Positions 36,437 through 45,235 of a DNA stretch of 64,000 bases are shown here, one piece after another. The stretch's first letter is position 1. The number at the start of each line of letters is the position of its first letter. The stretch covers positions 4,278,001 through 4,342,000 of the forward strand of contig NZ_AP022608.1 of assembly GCF_010728925.1 (NCBI RefSeq), read 5' to 3'. Below the pieces are notes generated by a model. The model searched no databases, was not told where the DNA came from, and worked only from the letters and a program-made list of their open reading frames with translations. The stretch is from Mycolicibacterium gadium. Lineage in GTDB: Bacteria; Actinomycetota; Actinomycetes; Mycobacteriales; Mycobacteriaceae. The translations under genes and the position numbers were made by a program.

Positions 36437-37300
36437 TCAGGTCACGTCGTCGATGCGTTTGACCGTGCCGTCGCCGGCGAAGGTGACCGAACCGCTGCCG
36501 AAGTCACTCGACACGTTCGCGCGCAGCGTCAGCTCGCCGGGCGCCGTCGGATCCTTCGCCGGGTCGATCGTCAGGTAGGTGCTGTCTTTTTTCACGTCGG
36601 CGGGGTTCAGGCCGACGGTCTCGGCGGCGCCGCGCAGGATGCCGACCGCGGTCTCGACGTCGAACGCGCCCAGGTCCACCAGGACGTCATCCTCGCTCTT
36701 GGCCGACGTGGTCGGATCGTCGAACCCGCCGCGATAGGTGTAGCTCAGCTTGCGGCGCTCATCGCTGGGGTCGGGCCGGTACAGCACCGCGTACTCCGGA
36801 TAGATCACCATGTCGTATCCCATGGTGTCGCCGAACCGCTGGCGCATCTGCTCCAGCAGGCCGTTGAGTCCACCGAGGGACTGCAGCTGCTTCGGTGGGG
36901 TCAGGACCTTGCCGGGGATGCCGTCGGACTTCGCGCCGGGGTCGGAGGTGAAGCTCAGCGGCGACGTGGTGTTGCCGTAGAGGCCCCAGCCGATGCCGAT
37001 GCCGAGCGCGACCAACACACCGGCCACGGCTAGGCGGATTCCCCACCCGCCACCACCGCCGGACGGCATCCTCGATTGCCGCTTGAGGTCGGGCAACTGA
37101 ACGGGCGCATTGCCGGTCTGCAGGTCGGAGATCAGCGACTGCAGGTCGCCGAGGGTCTCCGACTGCGTCGCCAGTGCGACGCGGTTGCGGTGCTCTTCCA
37201 TCGACAGCTGCCCGTCGGCGAGCGCACTGTCGAGGATCTGGCAGGTGTCGTTGCGATCGCTGTCTTTGGCCCGCGTTCCTGCCGTCTGCCGGTTCGCCAC
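36437..37300 (-). CDS. DUF1707 membrane protein (Rv0048c type)
   Basis: A 287-residue protein. The N-terminal DUF1707/SHOCT-like domain (residues about 12-62: RNDTCQILDSALADGQLSMEEHRNRV in parts) is common in actinobacterial envelope proteins. One transmembrane helix follows at about 85-108 (WGIRLAVAGVLVALGIGIGWGL), and the rest is an extracytoplasmic domain with alternating strands. No enzymatic motifs are seen and its function is unknown. It lies upstream of padR on the same strand and diverges from DUF5318. Confidence 0.85.
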   Translation of the reverse strand: MANRQTAGTRAKDSDRNDTCQILDSALADGQLSMEEHRNRVALATQSETLGDLQSLISDLQTGNAPVQLPDLKRQSRMPSGGGGGWGIRLAVAGVLVALGIGIGWGLYGNTTSPLSFTSDPGAKSDGIPGKVLTPPKQLQSLGGLNGLLEQMRQRFGDTMGYDMVIYPEYAVLYRPDPSDERRKLSYTYRGGFDDPTTSAKSEDDVLVDLGAFDVETAVGILRGAAETVGLNPADVKKDSTYLTIDPAKDPTAPGELTLRANVSSDFGSGSVTFAGDGTVKRIDDVT

Positions 37301-37390
37301 GACGATGATCGTAAATGTCCGGCGTCCAGGTCACCGCCTACGGGGAGTAAGCCACGGCGGCGTCGCGCCTCGGCCGCCGCGCGGCCGACG

Positions 37391-37396
37391 TACTCT
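37391..37396 (+). promoter_or_regulatory. -10 element TACTCT of DUF5318-ponA1, leaderless
   Basis: TACTCT ends seven bases before GTG 37404 with no Shine-Dalgarno sequence, so the DUF5318-ponA1-GT87 transcript is probably leaderless. Confidence 0.5.
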
Positions 37397-37403
37397 GGTC
37401 TCC

Positions 37404-37838
37404 GTGCGATTGCAGCGACAGGTGGTGGACTATGCCCTCCGGCGACGGTCCCTGCTGGCGGAGGTCTATTCGGGACGCACCGGCGTCTCGGAGGTCTGCG
37501 ACGCCAATCCCTATCTGCTGCGAGCCGCGAAGTTCCACGGGAAGCCCAGTTCGGTGATGTGCCCGATCTGTCGCAAGGAGCAGCTCACCCTGGTGTCCTG
37601 GGTGTTCGGCGACCATCTGGGCGCCGTGTCCGGCTCGGCGCGCACCGCCGAGGAGCTGGTCCTGCTGGCGACCCGTTACGACGAGTTCTCCGTACACGTG
37701 GTGGAGGTATGCCGCACCTGCAGCTGGAATCACTTGGTCAAGTCGTACGTACTCGGCGCCATCCCGCCACCGAAGGGATCGCGCACACCGAGGCGGACCC
37801 AGACGGCGCGCAGTCGTGCGCGCACGGCCAGTGAATAG
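37404..37838 (+). CDS. DUF5318 protein with CxxC zinc-ribbon-like motifs (Rv0049 type)
   Basis: A 144-residue actinobacterial protein of the DUF5318 family, found immediately upstream of ponA1 in mycobacteria. Two pairs of cysteines (MCPICRKE at about residues 50-53 and VCRTCSWNHL near 100) suggest one zinc site. The rest has no recognisable fold. GTG 37404 is chosen for its -10 spacing and similarity to Rv0049. Its stop (37836-37838) overlaps the ponA1 GTG (37831) by eight bases, so ponA1 translation is likely coupled to this gene. A role in cell-wall synthesis is suggested by context only. Confidence 0.85.
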   Translation: MRLQRQVVDYALRRRSLLAEVYSGRTGVSEVCDANPYLLRAAKFHGKPSSVMCPICRKEQLTLVSWVFGDHLGAVSGSARTAEELVLLATRYDEFSVHVVEVCRTCSWNHLVKSYVLGAIPPPKGSRTPRRTQTARSRARTASE

Positions 37839-40371
37839 CGAAGGGCGCCACGACCGGTCAGCCAACGACGCCCATGCCGGGCGAGTGGCTGATGGCGTGA
37901 GCGACCCGGGACCAAAGCATTCAGAGGGCGCGGGACGTCACTCCGGGGACGCCGCACGCCAACGTCCGCCGGGTGAGGCACCGGCGCCGCCGCGGACGCG
38001 CAGCCGTCCGCCCGACGACAGGCACACCGCGATACTGCCCCCGGTGCGTGACGCTGCGCCGCCGCAGTGGCGCGATCCCATCGACGTGGTGAAGGCCGCG
38101 CTCGACGGCACACCGGCGCCCAAGCAGCCGCCTCCGCCACCGCCGCGCCGTCCACCCGGCGGTGGGGGGCCTCCGGAGGGGCCGGGGGGTGGGCCGCCGC
38201 GTCAGCGGCCCCAGATCAACTGGAAGTGGGTCCGACGCGGAACCCTCGTCGCGGTGGTCGCGATGATCGTGTTGCCGATCATCACCTTCGCGATGGCGTA
38301 CATGATCGTGGAGGTGCCCAACCCGGGCGACATCCGCACCAATCAGGTGTCGACGATCCTGGCCAGTGACGGCAGCGAGCTCGCGAAAATCGTTCCGCCG
38401 GAAGGCAACCGCGTCGACGTCAACATCGACCAGATACCGGTGCAGGTGCGCAACGCGGTGATGGCCGCCGAGGACCGCGACTTCTACTCCAACCCGGGGT
38501 TCTCGTTCACCGGGTTCATCAGGGCCATGAAGAACAACCTGTTCGGTGGCGACCTGCAGGGTGGTTCCACCATCACCCAGCAATACGTGAAGAACGCGTT
38601 GGTCGGCGACGAGCGCTCGGGTGTCGGCGGCCTGATCCGCAAGGCCAAAGAGGTGGTCATCTCGACGAAGATGGCCGGCGACTGGTCCAAAGACCAGGTG
38701 CTGCAGTCATACCTGAACATCATCTATTTCGGCCGCGGCTCGTACGGCATCGCCGCGGCGTCGAGGGCGTACTTCGACAAACCCGTCGAACAGCTCTCGG
38801 TCGCCGAGGGCGCGCTGCTGGCCGCGCTCATCCAGCAGCCGTCCGGCCTGGATCCCGCCGTCAACCCCGAGGGTGCGGTGGAGCGCTGGAACTGGGTGCT
38901 CGACGGCATGGTGACCATCGGTGCGCTGTCACCCGAAGAGCGCGCGGGGCAGGTATTCCCGGTGACCGTGCCGCCTGAGCAGGCGCGGTCGCAGAACCAG
39001 ACCACGGGCCCCAACGGACTCATCGAACGGCAGGTGCAGCGCGAACTGCTCGAGCTGTTCGACATCGACGAACAGACCCTGAACACCGAGGGCCTGCAGA
39101 TCACCACGACGATCAACCCGCAGGCGCAGCGGGCCGCCGAGGAAGCCGCGGCCGAATACCTCGAAGGCCAGGATCCCGACATGCGCACCGCGATCGTGTC
39201 GATCAACCCGAAGACGGGTGGGGTCGAGGCGTACTACGGCGGAACCGACGCCAACGGATTCGACTTCGCCCAGGCCGGTCTGCCGACGGGCTCGTCGTTC
39301 AAGGTGTTCGCGTTGATCGCCGCACTGCAGCAGGGCATGGGCCTCGGCACTCAGGTCGACAGTTCGCCGGTGTCGATGAACGGCATCACGATCAACAATG
39401 TCGAAGGCGGCGGTTGCGGCACCTGCAACATCGCCGAAGCCCTGAAGCGCTCACTGAACACCAGCTACTACCGGCTGATGCTCAAGTTGGAGAACGGGCC
39501 CGCCGACGTCGCGAAGGCCGCCCACGAGGCGGGCATCGCCGAGAGCTTCCCCGGCGTCGACCACACGCTGTCCGAGGACGGTCAGGGCGGACCACCCAAC
39601 AACGGCATCGTGTTGGGCCAATACCAGAGCCGGGTTTTCGACATGGCGTCGGCGTACGCGACCATCGCGGCGTCCGGCGTGTACCACAAACCGCACTTCG
39701 TGCAGAAGGTCGTCAACGCCAACGGCGAAGTGCTGTTCGACGCGTCGCAGCAGGACAACCAGGGCGAGCAGCGGATCGACAAGAAGGTCGCCGAGAACGT
39801 GATCGCCGCGATGCAGCCGATCGCCGCCTACTCCAACGGCCACGCGCTGGCCGGCGGACGTCCGTCGGCCGCGAAGACGGGTACGAACCAGTTGGGGGAC
39901 ACCGGCGCCAACCGTGACGCGTGGATGGTCGGCTTCACGCCGTCGTTGTCGACGGCGGTCTGGGTCGGCACCACCGAAGGCACCAAACCGCTGGAGAACC
40001 AATGGGGTTCGCCGGTTTACGGTTCGGGTCTGCCGTCGGACATCTGGAAGGCGACGATGGACGGCGCGCTGGACGGAACGGACAACGAGACGTTCCCGAA
40101 GCCCGAGGAGATCGGCGGCTACGCCGGTGTGCCGCAAGCCCCGGCGCCGCCGTCGTCAACCCCGCCGCCGGACGTCCCGCCCGTGCCGCAGACCACCGTG
40201 ATCCAGCCGACGATCGAGCTGGCGCCCGGGGTCACGATTCCGTGGGGCCCGCCTACGACTGTGCCCGTCGGCCCGCCTGCGCCCGGGGCGCCCGGCGTGC
40301 CCGTAGCGCCCGGTGCGCCTCCGCCGCCGCCACCCCCCGGCGTGCCGGGTGCACCGCCTCCGCCTCCGTGA
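37831..40371 (+). CDS. ponA1: Bifunctional penicillin-binding protein PonA1
   Basis: PonA1 is the main class A penicillin-binding protein of mycobacteria, with glycosyltransferase and transpeptidase activity at the growing pole. The 846 residues start with a Pro-rich cytoplasmic region (about 1-130), a transmembrane helix (about 133-160), a GT51 domain with catalytic Glu214 (AAEDRDFYSN), and a transpeptidase domain with SSFK (nucleophile Ser488), SLNT and K682TGT. A Pro/Ala-rich tail of about 80 residues follows, with long proline runs. PknB phosphorylates the cytoplasmic part in M. tuberculosis. GTG 37831 overlaps the DUF5318 stop and the stop overlaps the GT87 start (GTGA). Confidence 0.97.
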   Translation: MNSEGRHDRSANDAHAGRVADGVSDPGPKHSEGAGRHSGDAARQRPPGEAPAPPRTRSRPPDDRHTAILPPVRDAAPPQWRDPIDVVKAALDGTPAPKQPPPPPPRRPPGGGGPPEGPGGGPPRQRPQINWKWVRRGTLVAVVAMIVLPIITFAMAYMIVEVPNPGDIRTNQVSTILASDGSELAKIVPPEGNRVDVNIDQIPVQVRNAVMAAEDRDFYSNPGFSFTGFIRAMKNNLFGGDLQGGSTITQQYVKNALVGDERSGVGGLIRKAKEVVISTKMAGDWSKDQVLQSYLNIIYFGRGSYGIAAASRAYFDKPVEQLSVAEGALLAALIQQPSGLDPAVNPEGAVERWNWVLDGMVTIGALSPEERAGQVFPVTVPPEQARSQNQTTGPNGLIERQVQRELLELFDIDEQTLNTEGLQITTTINPQAQRAAEEAAAEYLEGQDPDMRTAIVSINPKTGGVEAYYGGTDANGFDFAQAGLPTGSSFKVFALIAALQQGMGLGTQVDSSPVSMNGITINNVEGGGCGTCNIAEALKRSLNTSYYRLMLKLENGPADVAKAAHEAGIAESFPGVDHTLSEDGQGGPPNNGIVLGQYQSRVFDMASAYATIAASGVYHKPHFVQKVVNANGEVLFDASQQDNQGEQRIDKKVAENVIAAMQPIAAYSNGHALAGGRPSAAKTGTNQLGDTGANRDAWMVGFTPSLSTAVWVGTTEGTKPLENQWGSPVYGSGLPSDIWKATMDGALDGTDNETFPKPEEIGGYAGVPQAPAPPSSTPPPDVPPVPQTTVIQPTIELAPGVTIPWGPPTTVPVGPPAPGAPGVPVAPGAPPPPPPPGVPGAPPPPP

Positions 40372-42044
40372 CCGACGTGCCAGGCCGGGACGACGGCGAG
40401 CCATCGACGGTGTCGCCGATGCCGCGTGCGCTCGACACTCGGAGTCTCGACAACCGGGACATGCCAAGCCGCACAGACACAATGGGCGCCGCCCTGTCCG
40501 GAGTGATCGGCGGCCCGGTCGGCAGGCACGCGCTCATCGGCCGTCAACGGTTCTTCACGCCGCTGCGCGCCATGCTGCTCATCGCGCTGGTGCTGCTCGC
40601 GCTCGGGTACTCGACCAAGGCGGCGTGCCTGCAGACCACCGGTACCGGCCCGCCTGACCAGCGCGTCGCCAACTGGGACAATCAGCGGGCGTACTACCAG
40701 CTCTGCTACTCCGACACCGTTCCGCTCTACACCGCCGAACTGTTGAACCTCGGCAAGTTCCCGTACAAGTCCAGCTGGACCGAAAAGGACGGCGACGGTA
40801 AGCCGAAGATCAGGTACGACGGCGACGTCGCGGTGCGGTACATGGAGTATCCGGTGTTGACCGGGCTGTACCAATACGGCTCGATGACGCTGGCGAAGTC
40901 ATACACCGCGTTGGCGAAGCTCGTGTCGCTGCCGATCCTGGCCGAGGTGGTGATGTTCTTCAACATCGCGGCCTTCGGGCTGGCGCTGGCGTGGCTGGCT
41001 ACGGTATGGGCGACGTCTCGACTAGCCGGCCCGCGCAGGGTGTGGGATGCGGCCCTGGTAGCGGCCTCGCCGATCGTGATCTTCCAGATCTTCACCAACT
41101 TCGACGCGCTCGCAACGGCTTTCGCAACGGGGGCGATGCTTGCGTGGGCGCGGCGAAAGCCAGTGCTGGCGGGCGTGCTGATCGGCCTGGGCGTGGCGGC
41201 GAAGCTGTATCCGCTGTTGCTGCTCGCACCGCTGCTGGTGTTGGCGGTGCGCACCGGCAAGGGACGTGAGGTCGGTAAGACGGCGCTCGCCGCCGCGGTC
41301 ACCTGGGTGCTGGTGAACCTGCCGATCATGGTGCTGTTCCCGAGGGGATGGTCAGAGTTCTTCCGGCTCAACAGCCGTCGCGGTGACGACATGGATTCGA
41401 TCTACAACGTGATTCGGTCGTTCACCGGCTGGGGTGGTTTCGATCCGGATCTGGGAGTGTGGGAGCCGCCGACGGTGCTGAACACCGTGTCGGCGCTGCT
41501 GTTCGTATCTTGCTGTGTCGCAATCGGTTATATTGCGTTGACGGCCAAGCAGCGGCCGCGGGTGGCGCAGATCGCGTTCCTGGTCGTCGCGGCGTTCCTG
41601 TTGACGAACAAGGTGTGGAGCCCGCAGTTCTCGCTGTGGCTGGTGCCGCTGGCGGTGCTCGCCCTGCCCCACCGGCGCATCCTGCTCGCGTGGATGACGG
41701 TAGACGCGCTGGTGTGGATTCCGCGGATGCTGTACCTCTACGGCCAGCAGAACAAGGGCCTGCCCGAGCAACCGTTCACCGTCGTGGTGGTGATCCGGGA
41801 TCTCGCAGTGATCGGCTTGTGCGCGTTGGTGATTCATCAGATCTATCGACCCGACAAGGATCTGGTGCGCTTCGGCGGTGAGGTCGACGACCCGGCCGGG
41901 GGAGTCTTCGACCGCGCGCCCGACGATCCGCCTCGATGGCTGCCCGACTGGCTACGGCCGGATCGGGACAGGGTGCGGGTGAGCGCGCCGCAGCCCGATC
42001 CCGATCCTGATTCCGATCAGCTCGTGGGCAGTTCGTCGCGCTGA
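40368..42044 (+). CDS. GT87-type membrane glycosyltransferase-like protein (Rv0051 type)
   Basis: A 558-residue polytopic membrane protein with about ten hydrophobic helices and a short first helix (AMLLIALVLLALGYS) preceded by a 75-residue cytoplasmic leader. It resembles the GT-C/GT87 polyprenol-linked mannosyltransferases of mycobacteria, with an Asp in the first extracytoplasmic loop (near PPDQRVANWDNQ) and a later loop with LNSRRGDDMDSIYN. Its donor and acceptor are unknown. GTG 40368 overlaps the ponA1 stop (GTGA), so it is the last gene of the DUF5318-ponA1-GT87 operon. Its last 28 bases overlap the 3' end of the convergent patatin gene. Confidence 0.85.
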   Translation: MTDVPGRDDGEPSTVSPMPRALDTRSLDNRDMPSRTDTMGAALSGVIGGPVGRHALIGRQRFFTPLRAMLLIALVLLALGYSTKAACLQTTGTGPPDQRVANWDNQRAYYQLCYSDTVPLYTAELLNLGKFPYKSSWTEKDGDGKPKIRYDGDVAVRYMEYPVLTGLYQYGSMTLAKSYTALAKLVSLPILAEVVMFFNIAAFGLALAWLATVWATSRLAGPRRVWDAALVAASPIVIFQIFTNFDALATAFATGAMLAWARRKPVLAGVLIGLGVAAKLYPLLLLAPLLVLAVRTGKGREVGKTALAAAVTWVLVNLPIMVLFPRGWSEFFRLNSRRGDDMDSIYNVIRSFTGWGGFDPDLGVWEPPTVLNTVSALLFVSCCVAIGYIALTAKQRPRVAQIAFLVVAAFLLTNKVWSPQFSLWLVPLAVLALPHRRILLAWMTVDALVWIPRMLYLYGQQNKGLPEQPFTVVVVIRDLAVIGLCALVIHQIYRPDKDLVRFGGEVDDPAGGVFDRAPDDPPRWLPDWLRPDRDRVRVSAPQPDPDPDSDQLVGSSSR

Positions 42045-43936
42045 GTGCGCTTGTTGAGTTCGGTCTCGGGCTCTCCGCGCGTGCTCAACGTGAGTCGCCG
42101 ATACGGCGGCGGATCAAATTTTTCGGCGACGCCGAGGTCGACAGCGGTCAGCGCCCCAATGCCAGCCGTCAGGTCGGCACCTGCGGCTGCGCTCCACTTC
42201 GACACGTACGGCAAGTACGAGAGCGTGTCCGCGCTCCCGGCGAGCTGGGTGTACGTCAGGTCGTTCTGCATCGGTCCGTGTTGTGGCACAGCGGGTTTGG
42301 TCCACCCGCCCTTGACTGCCTCAATGTACTTGCCTGCTCCGAGGGCTGTCGAGCGGAGCCGCGTCCACCGGTGCCTGGTCCACTGAGTTGTGGCCTCGGC
42401 GGGGCCGATGTGGGGAGGAAGGTCGACATGCTCGGGGATGTCACCCCGCACCATCCAACCCAGGTTCTCCCCGGCTGCCCGTCCCTTCGGGATCAAGCCG
42501 GTGATCGTCCCACTGTCCATGTCGAGGTTCATGCCACCCTCACCCTTGGCCAACTGGATGGTGCAAATGCGGTCACGGACGCCGAGCGCCTTGGTTGCCA
42601 AGTTGTCCGACCAGGTTTGCATGGTTGTCAGGACCGCACCGAGCAGTCCACCGGTCGACGTGATGCCGACAATCGGAGATCCGTCTCCGACCCCTGCTTG
42701 AATCGGTCGCCACACGTTGCGATGGGCAGCAGCCATACCGCCGTCGCCGGTTGCGGCGGAGCCGAGGTTGATCCCGTAGGTCGGTCGTGACGGCAACGGA
42801 TGGTCGAACAGGTGGACCGGCATGTTCGAGCAGATGCCACCGTCGGACAGCCAGACCTGGCGGTATTCGGCGATCCAATTGTTCTCCCGTTGAAAGAATG
42901 TGAGCCGCCACAGCGGAACTGCCGAGATCAGCACCGGGAAGGACAAACTGATCCGCGCGCCGACGAGCACTGGTATGTCCTCTGCGCGCGGCAGTTTGAG
43001 CAGTTCCGCCGCATTGAGTTCCGTTCGCCTACTCGACTTTTCGGTAGCCACCTGGCCCAGGCGTTCGAGATGGTCGGCGACCGGTTTGGGAAACAGCTTG
43101 CGGATGTCGTCGGGCCTGAACGCCCATGTTTCGTCTGAAAAGGGAAAGGTCTCACTCGCGCTCTGCGAGAGGTTGGTGGTGAGCGTGACGAGGCCGATGC
43201 CGTGTTCTTTGAGATCGCCGTAGGTCAGCGGTGATTGACGATCGCCGCCCGCCAGTCGCTCTATCCGTTCGTGCAGCCAATCGGTGAGTCCCATCTGGTC
43301 GCCGACCGAGCGCCCGTTGACCAGGCCGTGCATGTTGGCGGCGACGGCCTGCTGCGCGTGACCGACCGCGTGGATGACGCCCTCGACCACGCGAGCGACC
43401 AGGTAGGTGACCACGCCGACGAGCACTGCGAGCACGGCGAACGCGATCGTTCCCGGTGAGCGCGCGAGCACCGCCCAGACGATCGCCGCCAGCGGCAGGC
43501 CGAAAGCAAAGAGATTGGCCACCTTGAACTTTGGAACGATTGGACTGTGCCGGAGGAGGGTTGGAAGCACGGCCTTGGCGCGTGTGAAGAGCCCTCCGTC
43601 CAGCTTTTTCTGCTGCCAGAACAGGTCGAAGTACTCGCGGGTTTCGGGTTGCGCCACGAAAAGTCGCTGCAGCAGCGTCTGGTGGGACGTCGCGTCCTCC
43701 TGCGCCAATTCCCCGGGAATCGCGTTCAGTTCGTCGAAGCCGCCGCCGCCGGTCTGGCGCCCGTACTCGGCTGCCGCAGCGGCGGCGGCGGCGATCGCTC
43801 CTGCCGACGCGCCGCCGATGTTGTGGAAGCGGTGATCGCGGGCGAGTTCGACGATGGCGGTGGGGTAGACGACACCGCTGGTGATTCCGCCCTTCAAAAC
43901 GAGGTCGCAGTCGAATGGCAGACCGGTCATGGGCAC
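42017..43936 (-). CDS. Patatin-like phospholipase with two inserted transmembrane helices
   Basis: A 639-residue patatin-like lipid acyl hydrolase. The oxyanion-hole strand is VLKGGITSGVVYP (residues 13-25), the nucleophile elbow is GASAG with Ser44, and the catalytic aspartate is Asp364 in SDGG. Between Ser44 and Asp364 an unusually long insert includes two hydrophobic helices (about 139-157 and 160-182), which would anchor the enzyme to the membrane. The C-terminal 250 residues carry no recognised domain. There is no cyclase, E1/E2 or other known defence partner next to it. Its 3' end overlaps GT87 by 28 bases and it diverges from the SGNH gene. Confidence 0.85.
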   Translation of the reverse strand: MPMTGLPFDCDLVLKGGITSGVVYPTAIVELARDHRFHNIGGASAGAIAAAAAAAAEYGRQTGGGGFDELNAIPGELAQEDATSHQTLLQRLFVAQPETREYFDLFWQQKKLDGGLFTRAKAVLPTLLRHSPIVPKFKVANLFAFGLPLAAIVWAVLARSPGTIAFAVLAVLVGVVTYLVARVVEGVIHAVGHAQQAVAANMHGLVNGRSVGDQMGLTDWLHERIERLAGGDRQSPLTYGDLKEHGIGLVTLTTNLSQSASETFPFSDETWAFRPDDIRKLFPKPVADHLERLGQVATEKSSRRTELNAAELLKLPRAEDIPVLVGARISLSFPVLISAVPLWRLTFFQRENNWIAEYRQVWLSDGGICSNMPVHLFDHPLPSRPTYGINLGSAATGDGGMAAAHRNVWRPIQAGVGDGSPIVGITSTGGLLGAVLTTMQTWSDNLATKALGVRDRICTIQLAKGEGGMNLDMDSGTITGLIPKGRAAGENLGWMVRGDIPEHVDLPPHIGPAEATTQWTRHRWTRLRSTALGAGKYIEAVKGGWTKPAVPQHGPMQNDLTYTQLAGSADTLSYLPYVSKWSAAAGADLTAGIGALTAVDLGVAEKFDPPPYRRLTLSTRGEPETELNKRTQRDELPTS

Positions 43937-44015
43937 ATCTCCAATCAGGGTTGGCCGACGGAGAACACTGGAATTTTAAGCCTGACGCAGCCACGCTCGA
44001 AGCTATTGTCAACGG

Positions 44016-44744
44016 ATGATGCGCCGGATCCGAGGCATCCTCGTACTGGCCTGCGTGGCCGCCGCGCTGGTCGGCTGCGGCAAGTCCGACAGCCCGGCAC
44101 CCTCGCCGCCGACGGCGCAGCAGGGCGGTGGCACGACCTCCGCCGTACCGAACGACGGCACCGTGCGCTATCTCGCGTTGGGCGATTCGCTGAGCCAGGG
44201 CGTCGGCGCCCCGGATGAGCAGACGGGTGCTTTCCCAGCGCTGCTCGCCGAACGGTGGCGCGGTGAAGGCTGCCAGGTAGAACTGCAGAATGCCGGCATC
44301 AGCGGCTACACGGCCGAGCAGGTGCTGACCGACGAGGTGCCCCAGATCGACTCGTTCGCACCGACGTTGATCACCTTCCAGGCCGGTGCCAACGACATCG
44401 TCAACGGTGTGACGATCGAGGACTACCGAAAGAACGTGAAGTCGGTACTCGATGCGTCGACGGCCGGTGGTGCGCGCGTGATCGTGCTGGCGCAGAACGA
44501 ATGGTTTCGGTCGCCCGAGGGGCAGACTTACGGCGATGATCTCGCGGCACAGCGTGAGGCGTTCGACAGCGTGCTGATCGAAGAGGCCAACGCGGCGGGT
44601 GCCGAATTCATCGACATGCGACCGCTGTACACGCAACAGGCCGACGAGAACCAATGGGTCGAGGACGGGATTCACCCGACCCAGGAAGCCTACGAAGCGT
44701 GGGCGGGCGAGCTGGCTAGCGCGGTCCCCGCGCCGTGTCGGTGA
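44016..44744 (+). CDS. SGNH/GDSL-family hydrolase lipoprotein
   Basis: A 242-residue lipoprotein: the signal peptide ends in the lipobox LVGC with Cys21, then a Pro/Ser/Thr linker precedes an SGNH hydrolase domain. The motifs are block I LALGDSLSQG (catalytic Ser), block III GANDIV (Asn), and block V DGIHPT (Asp and His), a complete catalytic set. A role in deacylating envelope glycans or lipids is plausible but no substrate can be named. It is divergent from the patatin gene and ends 121 bases before rpsF. Confidence 0.9.
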   Translation: MMRRIRGILVLACVAAALVGCGKSDSPAPSPPTAQQGGGTTSAVPNDGTVRYLALGDSLSQGVGAPDEQTGAFPALLAERWRGEGCQVELQNAGISGYTAEQVLTDEVPQIDSFAPTLITFQAGANDIVNGVTIEDYRKNVKSVLDASTAGGARVIVLAQNEWFRSPEGQTYGDDLAAQREAFDSVLIEEANAAGAEFIDMRPLYTQQADENQWVEDGIHPTQEAYEAWAGELASAVPAPCR

Positions 44745-44778
44745 GCTAGGCGATTTCGCAGATCAGCGGGCATTCCTG

Positions 44779-44784
44779 TAGCCT
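44779..44784 (+). promoter_or_regulatory. Candidate -10 TAGCCT for the rpsF operon
   Basis: TAGCCT lies about 80 bases upstream of the rpsF ATG and would give a leader containing a small hairpin and the AGGAGG ribosome-binding site. No clear -35 is seen. Confidence 0.3.
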
Positions 44785-44814
44785 GGGCCGGTTGCCGACG
44801 CAGGTAACCCTCCT

Positions 44815-44833
44815 GTCACGGAACGACCGTGGC
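44815..44833 (+). promoter_or_regulatory. Leader hairpin before rpsF, possible S6:S18 autoregulatory element
   Basis: A seven-base stem (44815-44821 with 44827-44833, one G-U pair) with a five-base loop precedes the AGGAGG at 44847. Many bacteria carry an S6:S18-binding structure in the rpsF leader. I cannot confirm the characteristic bulge here. Confidence 0.25.
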
Positions 44834-44865
44834 CGAACAAGACCGTAGGAGGTGGTGTGGTTCTC

Positions 44866-45156
44866 ATGCGTCCATACGAAATCATGGTCATTCTCGACCC
44901 CACTCTCGACGAGCGCACTGTTGCTCCGTCGCTGGAGACGTTCCTCAACGTCATCCGCAAGGACGGCGGCACCGTCGACAAGGTCGACATCTGGGGCAAG
45001 CGCCGGCTGGCCTACGAGATCGCCAAGCACGCCGAGGGCATCTATGCCGTCGTCGATGTGAAGGCCGAGTCCGCAACGGTGTCCGAACTGGACCGCCAGC
45101 TCAACCTGAACGAGTCCGTCCTGCGGACCAAGGTCATGCGAACCGACAAGCACTAA
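44866..45156 (+). CDS. rpsF: 30S ribosomal protein S6
   Basis: A 96-residue S6 protein, which binds the 16S rRNA central domain together with S18. The sequence begins [16 protein letters not shown] and ends [13 protein letters not shown], matching the mycobacterial S6 family over its full length. ATG 44866 is used because homologues start here; the AGGAGG at 44847-44852 is 13 bases away, which is long, and a GTG at 44857 would be better spaced but adds three residues. It is the first gene of rpsF-ssb-rpsR-rplI. Confidence 0.97.
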   Translation: MRPYEIMVILDPTLDERTVAPSLETFLNVIRKDGGTVDKVDIWGKRRLAYEIAKHAEGIYAVVDVKAESATVSELDRQLNLNESVLRTKVMRTDKH

Positions 45157-45235
45157 AGGCTGCCGTACGTCGGAGCGGCTCCGTAGGCTCGCCTGCGACT
45201 GACTTCGCGCCGACAACCCAATCCAGGAGGAACTC

